From: QHXW01 sp963768075 | GTDB lineage: Bacteria; Acidobacteriota; Terriglobia; Bryobacterales; Bryobacteraceae | Reading direction: 5' to 3' | Assembly (NCBI GenBank): GCA_963768075.1 | Contig: CAVYHD010000002.1 | Coordinates: forward strand, 455,656 to 519,655 | DNA: 64,000 bases | In this document: positions 26,864-35,768 of the stretch, piece after piece | Numbering within the stretch: the stretch's first letter is position 1 | Layout: the number at the start of each line of letters is the position of its first letter | Position numbers and translations under genes: made by a program | Notes under the pieces: model-generated | Database searches by the model: none | What the model was told of the DNA's origin: nothing | Seen by the model: only the letters and a program-made list of their open reading frames with translations

Positions 26864-27592
26864 TCAACGCGGAAGCAGCTTAGCCGCCCCTGTGTCCAGG
26901 AACCATTCCACGTCCTTGCCATCACGCAGGCCCAGTTGCGCGGGATATTTCTTGGGATCGTACGGCTCTTCGAAGACCGATTGCACAGCGGTCGCCTTGT
27001 CATCCCCCGCCACCAGCATCGCCGTGTGATTCGCCGCCAGTAACACTCCGGGCAGCAGCGTGATGCGCCACTGGGACAGTTTTTCCACATGCACCGGGGC
27101 GGCGATCATCTCCCGGTCGCCGATCAACGGCTGCGTCGGAAACAAACTGGCCGTATGTGCGTCGGCGCCCATCCCCCGGTGAATCACATCAAACCGCGGC
27201 AACTCGTTCAAGCCCAGTTTGAAGAAGGCGCGAATCTCGTTCACGTACATCTCGGCCGCCGCCGCCGGATGCAGTTCCGCGTGAATGCGATGGACCTGCT
27301 GCCGCGGGATGCCGGCGGGACCAATCAAAGTCTCCGCGGCCAGTTTGTAGTTGCTGCGGTCGTCGTCGGGAGGAACCGGACGTTCGTCCACCCAAAATAG
27401 ATGCACGCCAGCCCACTTGAAATTCGCCGCCACTAAATACCCGAACAGCAGTTTAGGCGTAGAGCCGCCGGAAAGCGCGATCGCCGCCTGTCTCCTCGCC
27501 GCCAGAGCCTCCTCGAGCACACCGAGAATGAAACGCGCGCAAGCCTCCGCCGCGGATTCCGCATCCTCGAGAATGTGGCGTTGGACGCTCAT
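26864..27592 (-). CDS. pgl: 6-phosphogluconolactonase
   Basis: Protein of 242 residues that hydrolyses 6-phosphogluconolactone to 6-phosphogluconate in the oxidative pentose phosphate pathway. Landmarks: AIALSGGSTPKLLF near residue 40, VHLFWVDERPVPPDDDRSNY, and DVIHRGMGADAHTASLFP (the family usually has GLGxDGHTASLFP; the first Gly-Leu-Gly is Gly-Met-Gly and Asp-Gly-His is Asp-Ala-His here). Its ATG overlaps the stop of opcA by 4 bases. Third gene of a zwf-opcA-pgl operon. Confidence 0.92.
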   Translation of the reverse strand: MSVQRHILEDAESAAEACARFILGVLEEALAARRQAAIALSGGSTPKLLFGYLVAANFKWAGVHLFWVDERPVPPDDDRSNYKLAAETLIGPAGIPRQQVHRIHAELHPAAAAEMYVNEIRAFFKLGLNELPRFDVIHRGMGADAHTASLFPTQPLIGDREMIAAPVHVEKLSQWRITLLPGVLLAANHTAMLVAGDDKATAVQSVFEEPYDPKKYPAQLGLRDGKDVEWFLDTGAAKLLPR

Positions 27593-28617
27593 TGGTTTCC
27601 CGATGCCGCGAGTGCTGCGGCGCGCTTCAAGCTCTTTTCGTAAACCGGGTCGCGGCGCGGGATCGAGAGGTCTTCCCGCAATAAAACGTAATCGTTCTCG
27701 GGCGGAAATACCGTATGGCTCGCGAGCGAATCAATCTGCACGTCGCCGCATCGCCGGTCGCCTTCGCCGGAGACGCAAATCGCGATATGCAAGCCGTCTT
27801 CGGCCGCTCCAGCCAGCTCAATGCGCGAAAGCTGACCCGGCGGATCGCCCGGCGTGGGATCCCAGCTCAACCGCGCGTGCGCGCCCGCGCTTTCCAGGCC
27901 GTCCAGCAGCCACGCTGCCAGGTAGTACGCCGCGGTGGGCGGAACACTGCCGCCGAATGACACCTTCACCTCTGCGACTTCGGACAGCCGTGCCAGGTAG
28001 CTGCGGCTCTCAAAAATCTGTGAAATCAGCTCCCGCACGCGGGTGAGGCGCGTCCACGCCAGATCTCCCAACACGCGCCCGGCGAGCGAACGCCGCTCGA
28101 TCTCCGCCAGAATCGCCGCGGAATCCAGAAAGTTCGATGAATCCAGCAACAGCTTGTGCGCAATCTTCGCAATTTGCAAAAAGTCAGGCAAGCCGAACAC
28201 GCGCGCGCTGCGGCACCACAGAATCACCGGCAAATCCGCCACGGCCAGCGGCAGCACCACCGCTGTCACATCCGGCAGGCTCGAATCCGACGCAATGATT
28301 TCGATCTGCTCGCAGCAGATCTGCTGCCGGTGTCCAAACGGCATCCAGCATTGAGAAAAACACGCGGACGCGAGACACGCGCTCTTACAATTGCGCAGCG
28401 GATCACAATCGCGCGGCTGGGATGTTCTTTCATCAGCGCCGCCAGCGTTCGCCAGACGTCTGCGGGTCCTCTGCTTCATCGACCAGTGATGATCAGCGTC
28501 ATCGCGCACGCCCGCAGCACGCCGGAGGATTGCCGCGTCCGCCGCTGTTGCCGCAGTCGAGACCCACAGATCCGCCAGCTCCTTTAGAATATTCTCCGGC
28601 TTGATGGTCGCGCTCAC
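27589..28617 (-). CDS. opcA: Glucose-6-phosphate dehydrogenase assembly protein OpcA-like, compensated frameshifts
   Basis: OpcA is an activator/assembly factor of glucose-6-phosphate dehydrogenase. The GTG at 28615-28617 follows GGAGAAGCC. N-terminus SATIKPENILKELADLWVS; C-terminal two thirds are clear: CWMPFGHRQQICCEQIEI, VTAVVLPLAVADLPVILWCR and YLAAWLLDGLESAGA. Between about 28385 and 28520 the open frame reads nonsense, while other frames read family-like LRACAMTLIIT and LAALMKEHPSRAIVIR. So frameshifts that cancel one another are present; the last one lies in the T5 run near 28365. The gene overlaps pgl by 4 bases. Likely sequence errors rather than decay. Confidence 0.75.
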   Translation of the reverse strand: MSATIKPENILKELADLWVSTAATAADAAILRRAAGVRDDADHHWSMKQRTRRRLANAGGADERTSQPRDCDPLRNCKSACLASACFSQCWMPFGHRQQICCEQIEIIASDSSLPDVTAVVLPLAVADLPVILWCRSARVFGLPDFLQIAKIAHKLLLDSSNFLDSAAILAEIERRSLAGRVLGDLAWTRLTRVRELISQIFESRSYLARLSEVAEVKVSFGGSVPPTAAYYLAAWLLDGLESAGAHARLSWDPTPGDPPGQLSRIELAGAAEDGLHIAICVSGEGDRRCGDVQIDSLASHTVFPPENDYVLLREDLSIPRRDPVYEKSLKRAAALAASGNQ

Positions 28618-30149
28618 GGCTTCTCCATGCATGGCCGCGGCGCGCCAGCATCTCGTCGGCCGCCTTCGGCCCCCAAGTTCCCGCGGCGTAATTGGGGAAA
28701 TCGAACTTATGTTCTGCCACACATTCCAGGATCGGTTCCACCGCGCTCCAACTCGCCTCCACCATGTCCTGCCGCGTGTATAGCGTGGCATCGCCGATCA
28801 TCGCGTCCAGCAGCAGTGTTTCATAAGCCGTGGGCGACCGCTCGCCGAAGCTCGCATCCGTAGTTGAAATCCATCGAGACCGGACGCAACTCATCCCCGC
28901 GCCCGGCCGCTTCGAAACGAACTTCAGCGAGATCCCCTCCTCCGGCTGGATGCGCAGGATCAGCAGATTCGGCATCGCGTCGTCCCGCGCCTTGTCCTGC
29001 CGAAAACCGCGATGCGGCGCGCTGTTGAACTGGATGGCGATTTCGCGTTACGCGCTTGGGCAGCTGTTTTCCGGTCCGGATAAGAACGGCACACCCGCCC
29101 AGCGCCAGTTGTCCACGAAGAACGTCGCCGGCCGCGTAAGTGTCGGTCTGCGATTCCGGATCCACGCCTTTTTCCTGGCGGAATCCGGCTACCTCCTGCT
29201 CCGCCAATGTGCGCCGGTCCGTACTGTCCCGGCAACGAATTGCGAGCACCTCATCCGGCTTCATGATGCGGATCGACCGTAGCAGCTTCGACTCGCTCAT
29301 CGCGCACGCGTCCGGCTGAAAACGTCGCGCTCGGCTCCATCGCGATCGTCGCCATGATCTGCAGCAGATGATTCTGGATCATGTCGCGCAGCGCGCCGGC
29401 TTCCTGGTAATACGCCGCCGCGGCCCTCCACGCCGATCGATTCCGCTGCCGTGATCTGCACGTTATCGATGTATCGCCGGTTCCAGAGAGGCTCGAAAAT
29501 CCCATTGCCGAACCGAAACGCCAGAATATTCTGCACCGTCTCCTTGCCCAGGTAGTGGTCGATGCGATAAACATCGCGACTCCTCGGAACACCTCGTGCA
29601 GCTTGTCGCTCAACTCCCGCGCGCTTGCCAGGTCGTGCCCGAACGGTTTTTCGATGACGATCCGCCGCCAGCCGTTGCCCTTGGCCAGGCCCGCGGCTCC
29701 AATGCCCTTTGCCGCGGCCGCATATTGGCTGGGTTGCGTCGAAAGATAGAACAGCACGTTGCCCGCCGTGTGGCGGCTGTCTTCAATCTGCTTCAGGCGC
29801 GCTGCCAGATTCGTGAACGACGCCGGATCTCCGATGTCTCCGGCCATGTAATAGATAGCCCTGGGCGAACCCGGCTCCAGACGTCCTGATCGAACGGACG
29901 AGTCCTCCAGATACTTGGCGACCGATTCGCGCATGTTCTCGCGAAACTCATCGTCCGGCATCGGCGTGCGCGATATCCCCAGACACTGCGAACCCCGGTG
30001 CGCAGCCGCCGCTCGTACGCCAGACGATAGAGCGCGGGCAGCAGCTTCCTCTTGGTCAAGTCTCCATTGGCGCCATAGATGACCACGGCGCATTCCGGAA
30101 TGCGCCGCTCGAAGCGTAGGGGATCCTGAAACGGGTTCTCCAGAGCCAT
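28614..30149 (-). pseudogene. zwf: Glucose-6-phosphate 1-dehydrogenase, many frameshifts
   Basis: Zwf oxidises glucose-6-phosphate with NADP. All landmarks are present but spread over three frames: N-terminus FERRIPECAVVIYGANGDLT with the nucleotide-binding GxxGDL; MAGDIGDPASF; NGWRRIVIEKPFGHDLASA; catalytic-site VYRIDHYLGKE near 29560; NILAFRFGNGIFEPLWNRRY; C-terminal WGPKAADEMLARRGHAW. Frame changes occur near 29990, 29570, 29430, 29310, 29225, 29045, 28860 and close to the end. A restored frame would end with TGA at 28614-28616, overlapping the GTG of opcA. Because both operon partners are largely intact and every catalytic block is conserved, errors in the sequence are the better explanation; real decay cannot be excluded. 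Confidence 0.75.
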
Positions 30150-30340
30150 GCCCTTCAGCTTAACCCAAGGCCTGTCCCCAGCGGCAGGCGAACAGCGTTA
30201 CGATTTGATTGCGCCCCAGTCGCGGCTTGCGCAGCCCATCTGAACCGGGTAAGATGTACTTTCCTTCCTGTTTTCAAACGGGTCCAAAGACCAGGCCAAC
30301 TTGGAGTTTGTGAGTGGAGGAGTTGCTGTAGTCGAACTGT

Positions 30341-30721
30341 ATGCAAAAGCCGGGAAACAAGAAAGTCCTCGCGGTGGTCAGCGATCTGTTCTTCTGCGTG
30401 AAGATTAATGATGCCGCAAAACGCGCTGGCATGATCGTCGAATTTATCAAGGACGAAGAGGAAGTTCTAGCGAAGGCCAAAGCCAAACCCACCCTCATCA
30501 TCTTCGATTTGAATTTCGAAAGCGTGAACCCGCTCGCCCTCATCCGTAAACTCAAAGCCAGCGCGGAATACAAGGGCATCAGCATGATCGGTTACTTGTC
30601 TCACATCCAGGGCGAACTCAAACAGCAGGCGCACGAGACCGGCTGCGACATGGTGCTCGCGCGCTCCGCCTTTTCCCAAAACCTGGCGCAGATTCTGAAA
30701 CGGCATTCCGGCGTCGTGTAG
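30341..30721 (+). CDS. Degenerate response-regulator receiver-like protein
   Basis: Protein of 126 residues with a CheY-like alpha/beta pattern: KKVLAVVSDLFFCVKINDAA, LIIFDLNFESVNPLALIRKL and GISMIGYLSHIQGELKQQA. The Asp of IIFDLN sits where the phospho-acceptor would be. The conserved acidic pair at the first strand is reduced to one Asp (SDLFF) and the usual Lys after strand 5 is Arg (LARSAF), so phosphorylation is doubtful. No output domain. It stands alone between zwf and trpD, with a start ATG that lacks a close ribosome binding site. Possibly a pseudo-receiver that binds a partner. Confidence 0.7.
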   Translation: MQKPGNKKVLAVVSDLFFCVKINDAAKRAGMIVEFIKDEEEVLAKAKAKPTLIIFDLNFESVNPLALIRKLKASAEYKGISMIGYLSHIQGELKQQAHETGCDMVLARSAFSQNLAQILKRHSGVV

Positions 30722-30736
30722 GCGGCCGCCGTTCTT

Positions 30737-31759
30737 CTAAGACGTACCGCCAAACTTCGCTAGTTCTTCCACCTTCCGCCAGGCCGCTCCTGAATCAATA
30801 GACGCGCGCGCCATCTGCATGGCCCGACGGAAATCGGATTCCCTGCCCGCCGCCACCAGCGCCGCCGCCGCATTCACCAGCACAATATCCCGCTGCGCAC
30901 CCGCCGCGCCGCCCAGCACGGCCCGCGCAATCGCCGTATTGGCTTCCTTCCCCGCTCCTTTGAGCGCCGCCGCATCCGCGCGCTCCACGCCAAAATCTTC
31001 CGGAAGAAAAGTCCGCCGCTCAACCGTCCCGCTGCGAATCTCAAATACCGACGTCGCCCCCGTAGTCGTGATCTCGTCGAGCCCGTCCGATCCGTGCACC
31101 ACAAACCCACGACCCAGTCCCAGCCGCGCCAGCGCGCCCGCCATCAGTTCCGCCACGTGCTCCGAGGGCGCGCCCACCAGTTGCGCGGTCGCCCCCGCCG
31201 GATTTGTCAGAGGACCCAGAAGGTTGAATACGGTCCTCAGCTTCAGCTCCATCCGCACCGGGTAGGCGTGCTTCATCGCCGTGTGCATGGCCGGTGCAAA
31301 CAAAAACCCGATGCCAATCTCGCGAATCGCCTGCGCCACCCGTTCCGGCGGAAGCACCACCACAATGCCGAGACTCTCCAGCAGGTCCGCGCTCCCCCCT
31401 TGTTCAGTGACCGAACGGTTGCCGTGCTTCGCTACTTTCACTCCCGCACCCGCCACCACAAACGCGGCGATGGTCGAAATATTAAATGTGCCCTGCCCGT
31501 CGCCGCCAGTCCCGCAGGTATCGAGCAACGGTTCGCCGCTCAGCCCCACATCCACTCGCGCTGCCACATCTCGCATCGCGGTCGCGAAGCCCACCAATTC
31601 GTCCACCGTCTCGCCCTTCATCCGCAGCGCCGTCAAAAACGAGGCCAGCTGCACCGGAGACACCTCGCCCGCAAGAATCTCCCGCATGGCCTCATGGGCT
31701 TCTCCCGTTTGGAGATGGCGGTGCCCGGCAACCGCGTGAAGGAACGTTAGAAACGGCAT
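30737..31759 (-). CDS. trpD: Anthranilate phosphoribosyltransferase
   Basis: Protein of 340 residues for the second step of tryptophan synthesis: anthranilate plus PRPP gives phosphoribosyl-anthranilate. Landmarks: LLDTCGTGGDGQGTFNIST (PRPP-binding GTGGD), KHGNRSVTEQGGSADLLE, FLFAPAMHTAMKHAYPVRME and FNLLGPLTNPAGATAQLVG. Full length and intact. No other trp gene is adjacent. It is divergent from sucC with a 53-base gap that must hold both promoters. Confidence 0.96.
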   Translation of the reverse strand: MPFLTFLHAVAGHRHLQTGEAHEAMREILAGEVSPVQLASFLTALRMKGETVDELVGFATAMRDVAARVDVGLSGEPLLDTCGTGGDGQGTFNISTIAAFVVAGAGVKVAKHGNRSVTEQGGSADLLESLGIVVVLPPERVAQAIREIGIGFLFAPAMHTAMKHAYPVRMELKLRTVFNLLGPLTNPAGATAQLVGAPSEHVAELMAGALARLGLGRGFVVHGSDGLDEITTTGATSVFEIRSGTVERRTFLPEDFGVERADAAALKGAGKEANTAIARAVLGGAAGAQRDIVLVNAAAALVAAGRESDFRRAMQMARASIDSGAAWRKVEELAKFGGTS

Positions 31760-31812
31760 GTTATAGTGAAGGATTAGTCTGGCTTTCTCGCCATACTAGC
31801 ACGTCATAACCC

Positions 31813-32971
31813 ATGAAAATTCATGAGTATCAGGCCAAAGCCATCTTGGCCAATTACAAGGTTCCCGTCCCGCGCGGAGAGGTGGCGTTTATCGGCGGAA
31901 GAGGCGGTCGCGGCCGCCAAAAAACTCGGCGGTAGCGTCGTCGTAAAAGCGCAGATTCACGCCGGCGGGCGCGGAAAAGGCGGCGGCGTGAAAGTCGCGC
32001 GCGATGCCGAGCAGGCCGAAGAACTTGCCAAACAGATCCTCGGCATGACGCTGGTCACGCATCAAACCGGCCCGGAAGGCCGCGTCGTCAAGCGCCTGCT
32101 GATCGAGGAAACGCTGCCCATCGAGCGCGAACTCTATTTAGGTATCGTGCTCGACCGCGTGCAAGCTAAGCCTGTCTTCATGGCTTCCGCCGCCGGCGGC
32201 ATGGAGATCGAGGAAGTCGCGGCCAAGACCCCCGAGCTAATCCTCAAAGAGGCCTTCGAGCCTGATGCCGGTCTGTCCCCCTTCCAGGCGCGCAAGCTGG
32301 CCTTCGGTATAGGTATCCCCGCCGCCAGCGTGAATGCCGCGGTCGCCGCCATGATCGCCCTGGCGCGCGCCTACGTCGCCATTGATGCGACGCTGGCCGA
32401 GATCAATCCTTTTATCCTCACCAAAGACGGCAAAGTCTACGCGCTTGATGCCAAGATCAACCTCGACGATAACGCCCTCAACCGCCACAAAGACCTGATG
32501 GAGCTTCGCGACCGCAACGAAGAGGACCCGCTCGAAGTCGAAGCGTCTACTTTCGGCTTGAACTACATCAAGCTCGATGGCACCGTGGGCTGCATGGTGA
32601 ATGGCGCGGGCCTCGCTATGGCCACCATGGACATCATCCAGTACGCCGGCGGCAAGCCCGCGAATTTTCTCGACGTCGGCGGCGGCGCGAGCGCCGAGCA
32701 GGTGAAAAACGCCTTCCGCATTCTGCTCTCCGACCACAATGTGAAGGCGGTACTCATCAACATCTTCGGCGGCATCCTGCGCTGCGACACCCTCGCCACC
32801 GGCGTGGTGGGCGCCGCGCGCGATCTCAACATCAAGGTTCCAATCGTCGTTCGCATGGAAGGCACCAACGTCGAGCTCGGCCGCAAAATACTCACCGATT
32901 CCGGATTCAATTTTACCGTCGCCGAAGATATGCGCGATGCCGCGGAAAAGGTCGTGAGGTTGGCGGCATGA
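31813..32971 (+). CDS. sucC: Succinyl-CoA synthetase beta subunit (one-base frameshift near start)
   Basis: Beta subunit of the TCA enzyme that makes ATP or GTP from succinyl-CoA. The ATG at 31813 opens MKIHEYQAKAILANYKVPVP RGEVAF, the standard N-terminus. After GTG GCG TTT an extra A at 31891 shifts the frame; in the next frame the protein continues SAEEAVAAAKKLGGSVVVKA through ATP-grasp motifs to DINPF-like AEINPFILT, GCMVNGAGLAMATMDII, NIFGGILRCD and the end. With that base removed the protein is about 385 residues, the normal length. A core metabolic gene with a single-base break is strong evidence for a sequence error. TGA overlaps the sucD start by 4 bases. Confidence 0.93.
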
Positions 32972-33834
32972 GCATTCTGGTTGACCGCGACACTCGCCTG
33001 CTCGTCCAGGGCTTCACCGGTAAGGAAGGCACGTTCCACGCGCAACAGGCCATCGCCTACGGGACCAATGTGGTCGGTGGAGTGACGCCTGGCAAGGGCG
33101 GCACGCGCCACCTTGATCTGCCGGTGTTCAACACGGTAGCGGAAGCCGTCCAAGCCACCGGCGCCAACGCTTCGGTGATTTTCGTGCCGCCTCCATTCGC
33201 CGCTGACGCCATCATGGAAGTGGCCGACGCCGGCATACCACTCACCGTCTGCATCACCGAAGGCATCCCCGCCCTCGACATGGTGCGTGCCTGGGACTTT
33301 CTGTGCGGCAAGCAAACGCGCCTGATCGGCCCCAACTGCCCCGGCATCATCTCGCCTGGCAAATGCAAAATCGGAATCATGCCCGGCCAGATTCACAAGG
33401 AAGGGAATGTCGGGGTTGTTTCGCGCTCCGGCACCCTGACCTATGAAGCCGTCGGCCAGTTGACCAAGCTCGGCATCGGCCAGTCCACGTGCATCGGTAT
33501 CGGCGGCGACCCCGTCATCGGCACCAACTTCGTTGATGCCATCCGCCTCTTCAATGAAGATCCCGATACCCACGCCATCATCATGATCGGTGAAATTGGC
33601 GGCAACGCCGAGGAGACCGCCGCAGCCTACGTGAAGCAGCATGTGAAGAAGCCCGTTGTCGGATTCATCGCCGGCCAGACTGCGCCCCCAGGCCGCCGTA
33701 TGGGTCACGCCGGCGCCATCATCTCCGGGGGCTCGGGCGCCGCCGCCGACAAGATCAAAGCGCTGAAAGCGGCCGGCATCACCGTCTGTTCCTCGCCCGC
33801 TGAAATGGGAGAAAAAGTCAAAAGTCTTTTATGA
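32968..33834 (+). CDS. sucD: Succinyl-CoA synthetase alpha subunit
   Basis: Alpha subunit (288 residues) of succinyl-CoA synthetase, carrying the CoA site and the phosphohistidine. N-terminus SILVDRDTRLLVQGFTGKEG; YGTNVVGGVTPGKGG; LIGPNCPGIISPG; RSGTLTYEAV; MIGEIGGNAEE; phospho-His in RRMGHAGAII. Intact. Starts inside the sucC stop (ATGA) and its own stop overlaps the ndk start in the same way, so the three genes form a tightly coupled operon. Confidence 0.97.
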   Translation: MSILVDRDTRLLVQGFTGKEGTFHAQQAIAYGTNVVGGVTPGKGGTRHLDLPVFNTVAEAVQATGANASVIFVPPPFAADAIMEVADAGIPLTVCITEGIPALDMVRAWDFLCGKQTRLIGPNCPGIISPGKCKIGIMPGQIHKEGNVGVVSRSGTLTYEAVGQLTKLGIGQSTCIGIGGDPVIGTNFVDAIRLFNEDPDTHAIIMIGEIGGNAEETAAAYVKQHVKKPVVGFIAGQTAPPGRRMGHAGAIISGGSGAAADKIKALKAAGITVCSSPAEMGEKVKSLL

Positions 33835-34250
33835 TCGAGCGAACGTTTTCCATCATCAAACCCGACGCCGTAGCGGAAGGACACACCGGCGAAATTCTCG
33901 CCTTTCTCGAAAAAGCCGGGTTCAAGATTTTGGCCCTCCGCCTCACCCGCCTGTCCCAATCGCAAGCCGAGGGCTTCTACGCCGTCCACCGGGAACGACC
34001 GTTCTTCCCGAGTCTGGTGAAATTCATGACCGAAGGCCCTCTTATCGTTATGGCCCTCGAGCGCGAAGACGCCGTCGCCAAGCTTCGCGAAGCGATGGGT
34101 GCTACCAACCCCGCAAACGCCGTCGAAGGCTGCATTCGCAAGCATTTCGCCAAAAGCATCGAGCGCAACTGCATCCATGGCTCCGACGCCCCGGAAACCG
34201 CCGAAGTCGAGCTCCGCTATTTCTTCAGCACACTGGACCTACAGGGATAG
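33831..34250 (+). CDS. ndk: Nucleoside diphosphate kinase
   Basis: Protein of 139 residues that moves the gamma phosphate from ATP to nucleoside diphosphates. N-terminus ERTFSIIKPDAVAEGHTGEI; active-site His116 in NCIHGSDAPETA; GATNPANAVEG. Full length. Third gene of sucC-sucD-ndk, with a 4-base overlap at its start. The linkage makes sense because succinyl-CoA synthetase and Ndk together exchange ATP and GTP. Confidence 0.97.
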   Translation: MIERTFSIIKPDAVAEGHTGEILAFLEKAGFKILALRLTRLSQSQAEGFYAVHRERPFFPSLVKFMTEGPLIVMALEREDAVAKLREAMGATNPANAVEGCIRKHFAKSIERNCIHGSDAPETAEVELRYFFSTLDLQG

Positions 34251-34328
34251 CCGCCGCTGGAGGAGACGTTCATAGCGCAGCCCGACCGATCCATTCGAGT
34301 TTGAGCCGCGCGTAATTGAGCGTGATCG

Positions 34329-35153
34329 TCAGTTGGCCGACGGGTGCTCGAGGCGCTCCGCAGTGTATACCGGCAAGATGTCCTCTTGCCGCTTCAGTTC
34401 GAGACCGAGTTTGCCCAGGACCGTGAAGATCGTGGGGAGGCCGGCGAAGGAGTTCCCGGCCGGGCTGGCGTTCGGCGGCGGAGGAGGCAGCCGCATGGGG
34501 GCCCAGCCTTCCGTGTGCACGGTGAACAGCCCGCTGAGCACCGTGCGGTTCACGACTGGCAAATCCGTCCAGTTCCCAATGTAATGGACAAGGTCGTCCA
34601 TATCTATGGCTTTCGCATTCAGGGGATGGCCCAAGCCGCCAACAAAGTTATGGCAACCTTCCGGGCCGGTATCGAACGTGCAGTCCTTCTCGACGATGGC
34701 TGACTGCTGGAGCTTCGGACCTCCGCTGGCTACGGTGAGAGCATAAACTGACATCGTTTTATTCTCAACCCGCATTACGAGCCTAAAACGATCGGCAAGC
34801 AATCCGCGAATCATTTGCTGCGCTCGGCGTCGCACTTCGTCGCTCTGAAGACCGGAGGTAATGGCGTTGGCGGGCGCTTTCGCTTCGATGTCGTACCTCT
34901 CACGAATGGTCCAGCCGGGAAGAGGGGAAAGACGCGGCGAAGGGTTAACCGGCACGTCGTAAGCGTAACTCAAAAGCGTAACTAGAGGGACCGCACTCGC
35001 AATCAAGTCACCGTTAGGCAGCACCTGCATGCGCAGGCTGCGCGGGTCGGCTGAGCGAGCAGGCTTTATGCTGATCGTTGCAAAGGCTTGCGACTGAGCG
35101 ATGGCAGGCAAAGCCACGAGCAAGTATATGAACGCTTGGCAGAACACCGACAT
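34329..35153 (-). CDS. TIGR03435 family exported protein
   Basis: Protein of 274 residues with signal peptide (MSVFCQAFIYLLVALPAIAQ) and the TIGR03435 pattern: FATISIKPARSADPRSLRMQ, LPGWTIRERYDIEAKA, QMIRGLLADRFRLVMRVENK, YALTVASGGPKLQ, LPVVNRTVLSGLFTVH and FTVLGKLGLELKRQEDILPV. This family is a large paralogous set almost restricted to Acidobacteria of the Solibacter group; it has no known function. Useful here as a taxonomic marker. Usual length for the family. Confidence 0.93.
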   Translation of the reverse strand: MSVFCQAFIYLLVALPAIAQSQAFATISIKPARSADPRSLRMQVLPNGDLIASAVPLVTLLSYAYDVPVNPSPRLSPLPGWTIRERYDIEAKAPANAITSGLQSDEVRRRAQQMIRGLLADRFRLVMRVENKTMSVYALTVASGGPKLQQSAIVEKDCTFDTGPEGCHNFVGGLGHPLNAKAIDMDDLVHYIGNWTDLPVVNRTVLSGLFTVHTEGWAPMRLPPPPPNASPAGNSFAGLPTIFTVLGKLGLELKRQEDILPVYTAERLEHPSAN

Positions 35154-35378
35154 AATCCACCCTCCTTAGTCGACGCCTGTAACGCAGCGTTTGTTCCCGG
35201 CCCGCCGCTCCCTACCGGGGTCAACAGTCCCGTTCACCACCGCCGCTCAGCCTCTTTCCCCAATCCTCCGAATAACCTACCAAAGGCGACGGCCCCCAAA
35301 AGTATCCGGTGCATATTCACCAGCCAATCCCGAAATCGGACCCCTTCCGCCCGACCCGCGGTGCGATAATAAACCCGT

Positions 35379-35732
35379 AACTTGTCGGATGGGCAGTCGC
35401 CCCGTTTTCGGGGAGGAAAGTCCGGTCTCCACAGGGCAGCGTGCCGGCTAACGGCCGGGAGGGTCCGCTCAAAGCGGGCTTTACGGAAAGTGCCACAGAA
35501 AATATACCGCCCGCAAGGGTAAGGGTGAAAAGGTGCGGTAAGAGCGCACCGCGGCGGGAGCAATCCGGCCGGCAGGGTAAACCCCACGTGGAGCAAGACC
35601 AAATAGGGGAGGAGGAGCGGCCCGCTCCGTTTCACTCTCGGGTAGGTTGCTAGAGCCGGCCAGTAATGACCGGCCCAGAGGAATGGCTGTCACCCGCAAG
35701 GGCACAGAAACCGGCTTACAGTCCGGCAAGTT
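35379..35732 (+). ncRNA. rnpB: RNase P RNA (bacterial class A)
   Basis: Catalytic RNA that trims the 5' leader of pre-tRNA. Universally conserved blocks are visible in order: GAGGAAAGTCCGG near 35409-35421, CCACAGGGCAG near 35428, GAAAGTGCCACAGAAA near 35487 (P4 strand), GGTAAACCCCACG near 35575, AGAGGAATGGCTGTCACC near 35678 and ACAGAAACCGGCTTACAG near 35704 (second P4 strand). The ends pair as helix P1: AACTTGTCGG at 35379 with CCGGCAAGTT ending at 35732. Size about 354 bases. No protein-coding frame in the region is credible. It is followed 36 bases later by an oxidoreductase gene. Confidence 0.96.
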
Positions 35733-35768
35733 ACTACTTCGAGTGCCGCCATAGTAAGGAGCCATCAA

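Noticed and set aside
35379..35732. Small proteins encoded across the RNase P RNA
   Set aside because: The region is fully explained by conserved RNase P RNA blocks; the frames are incidental.
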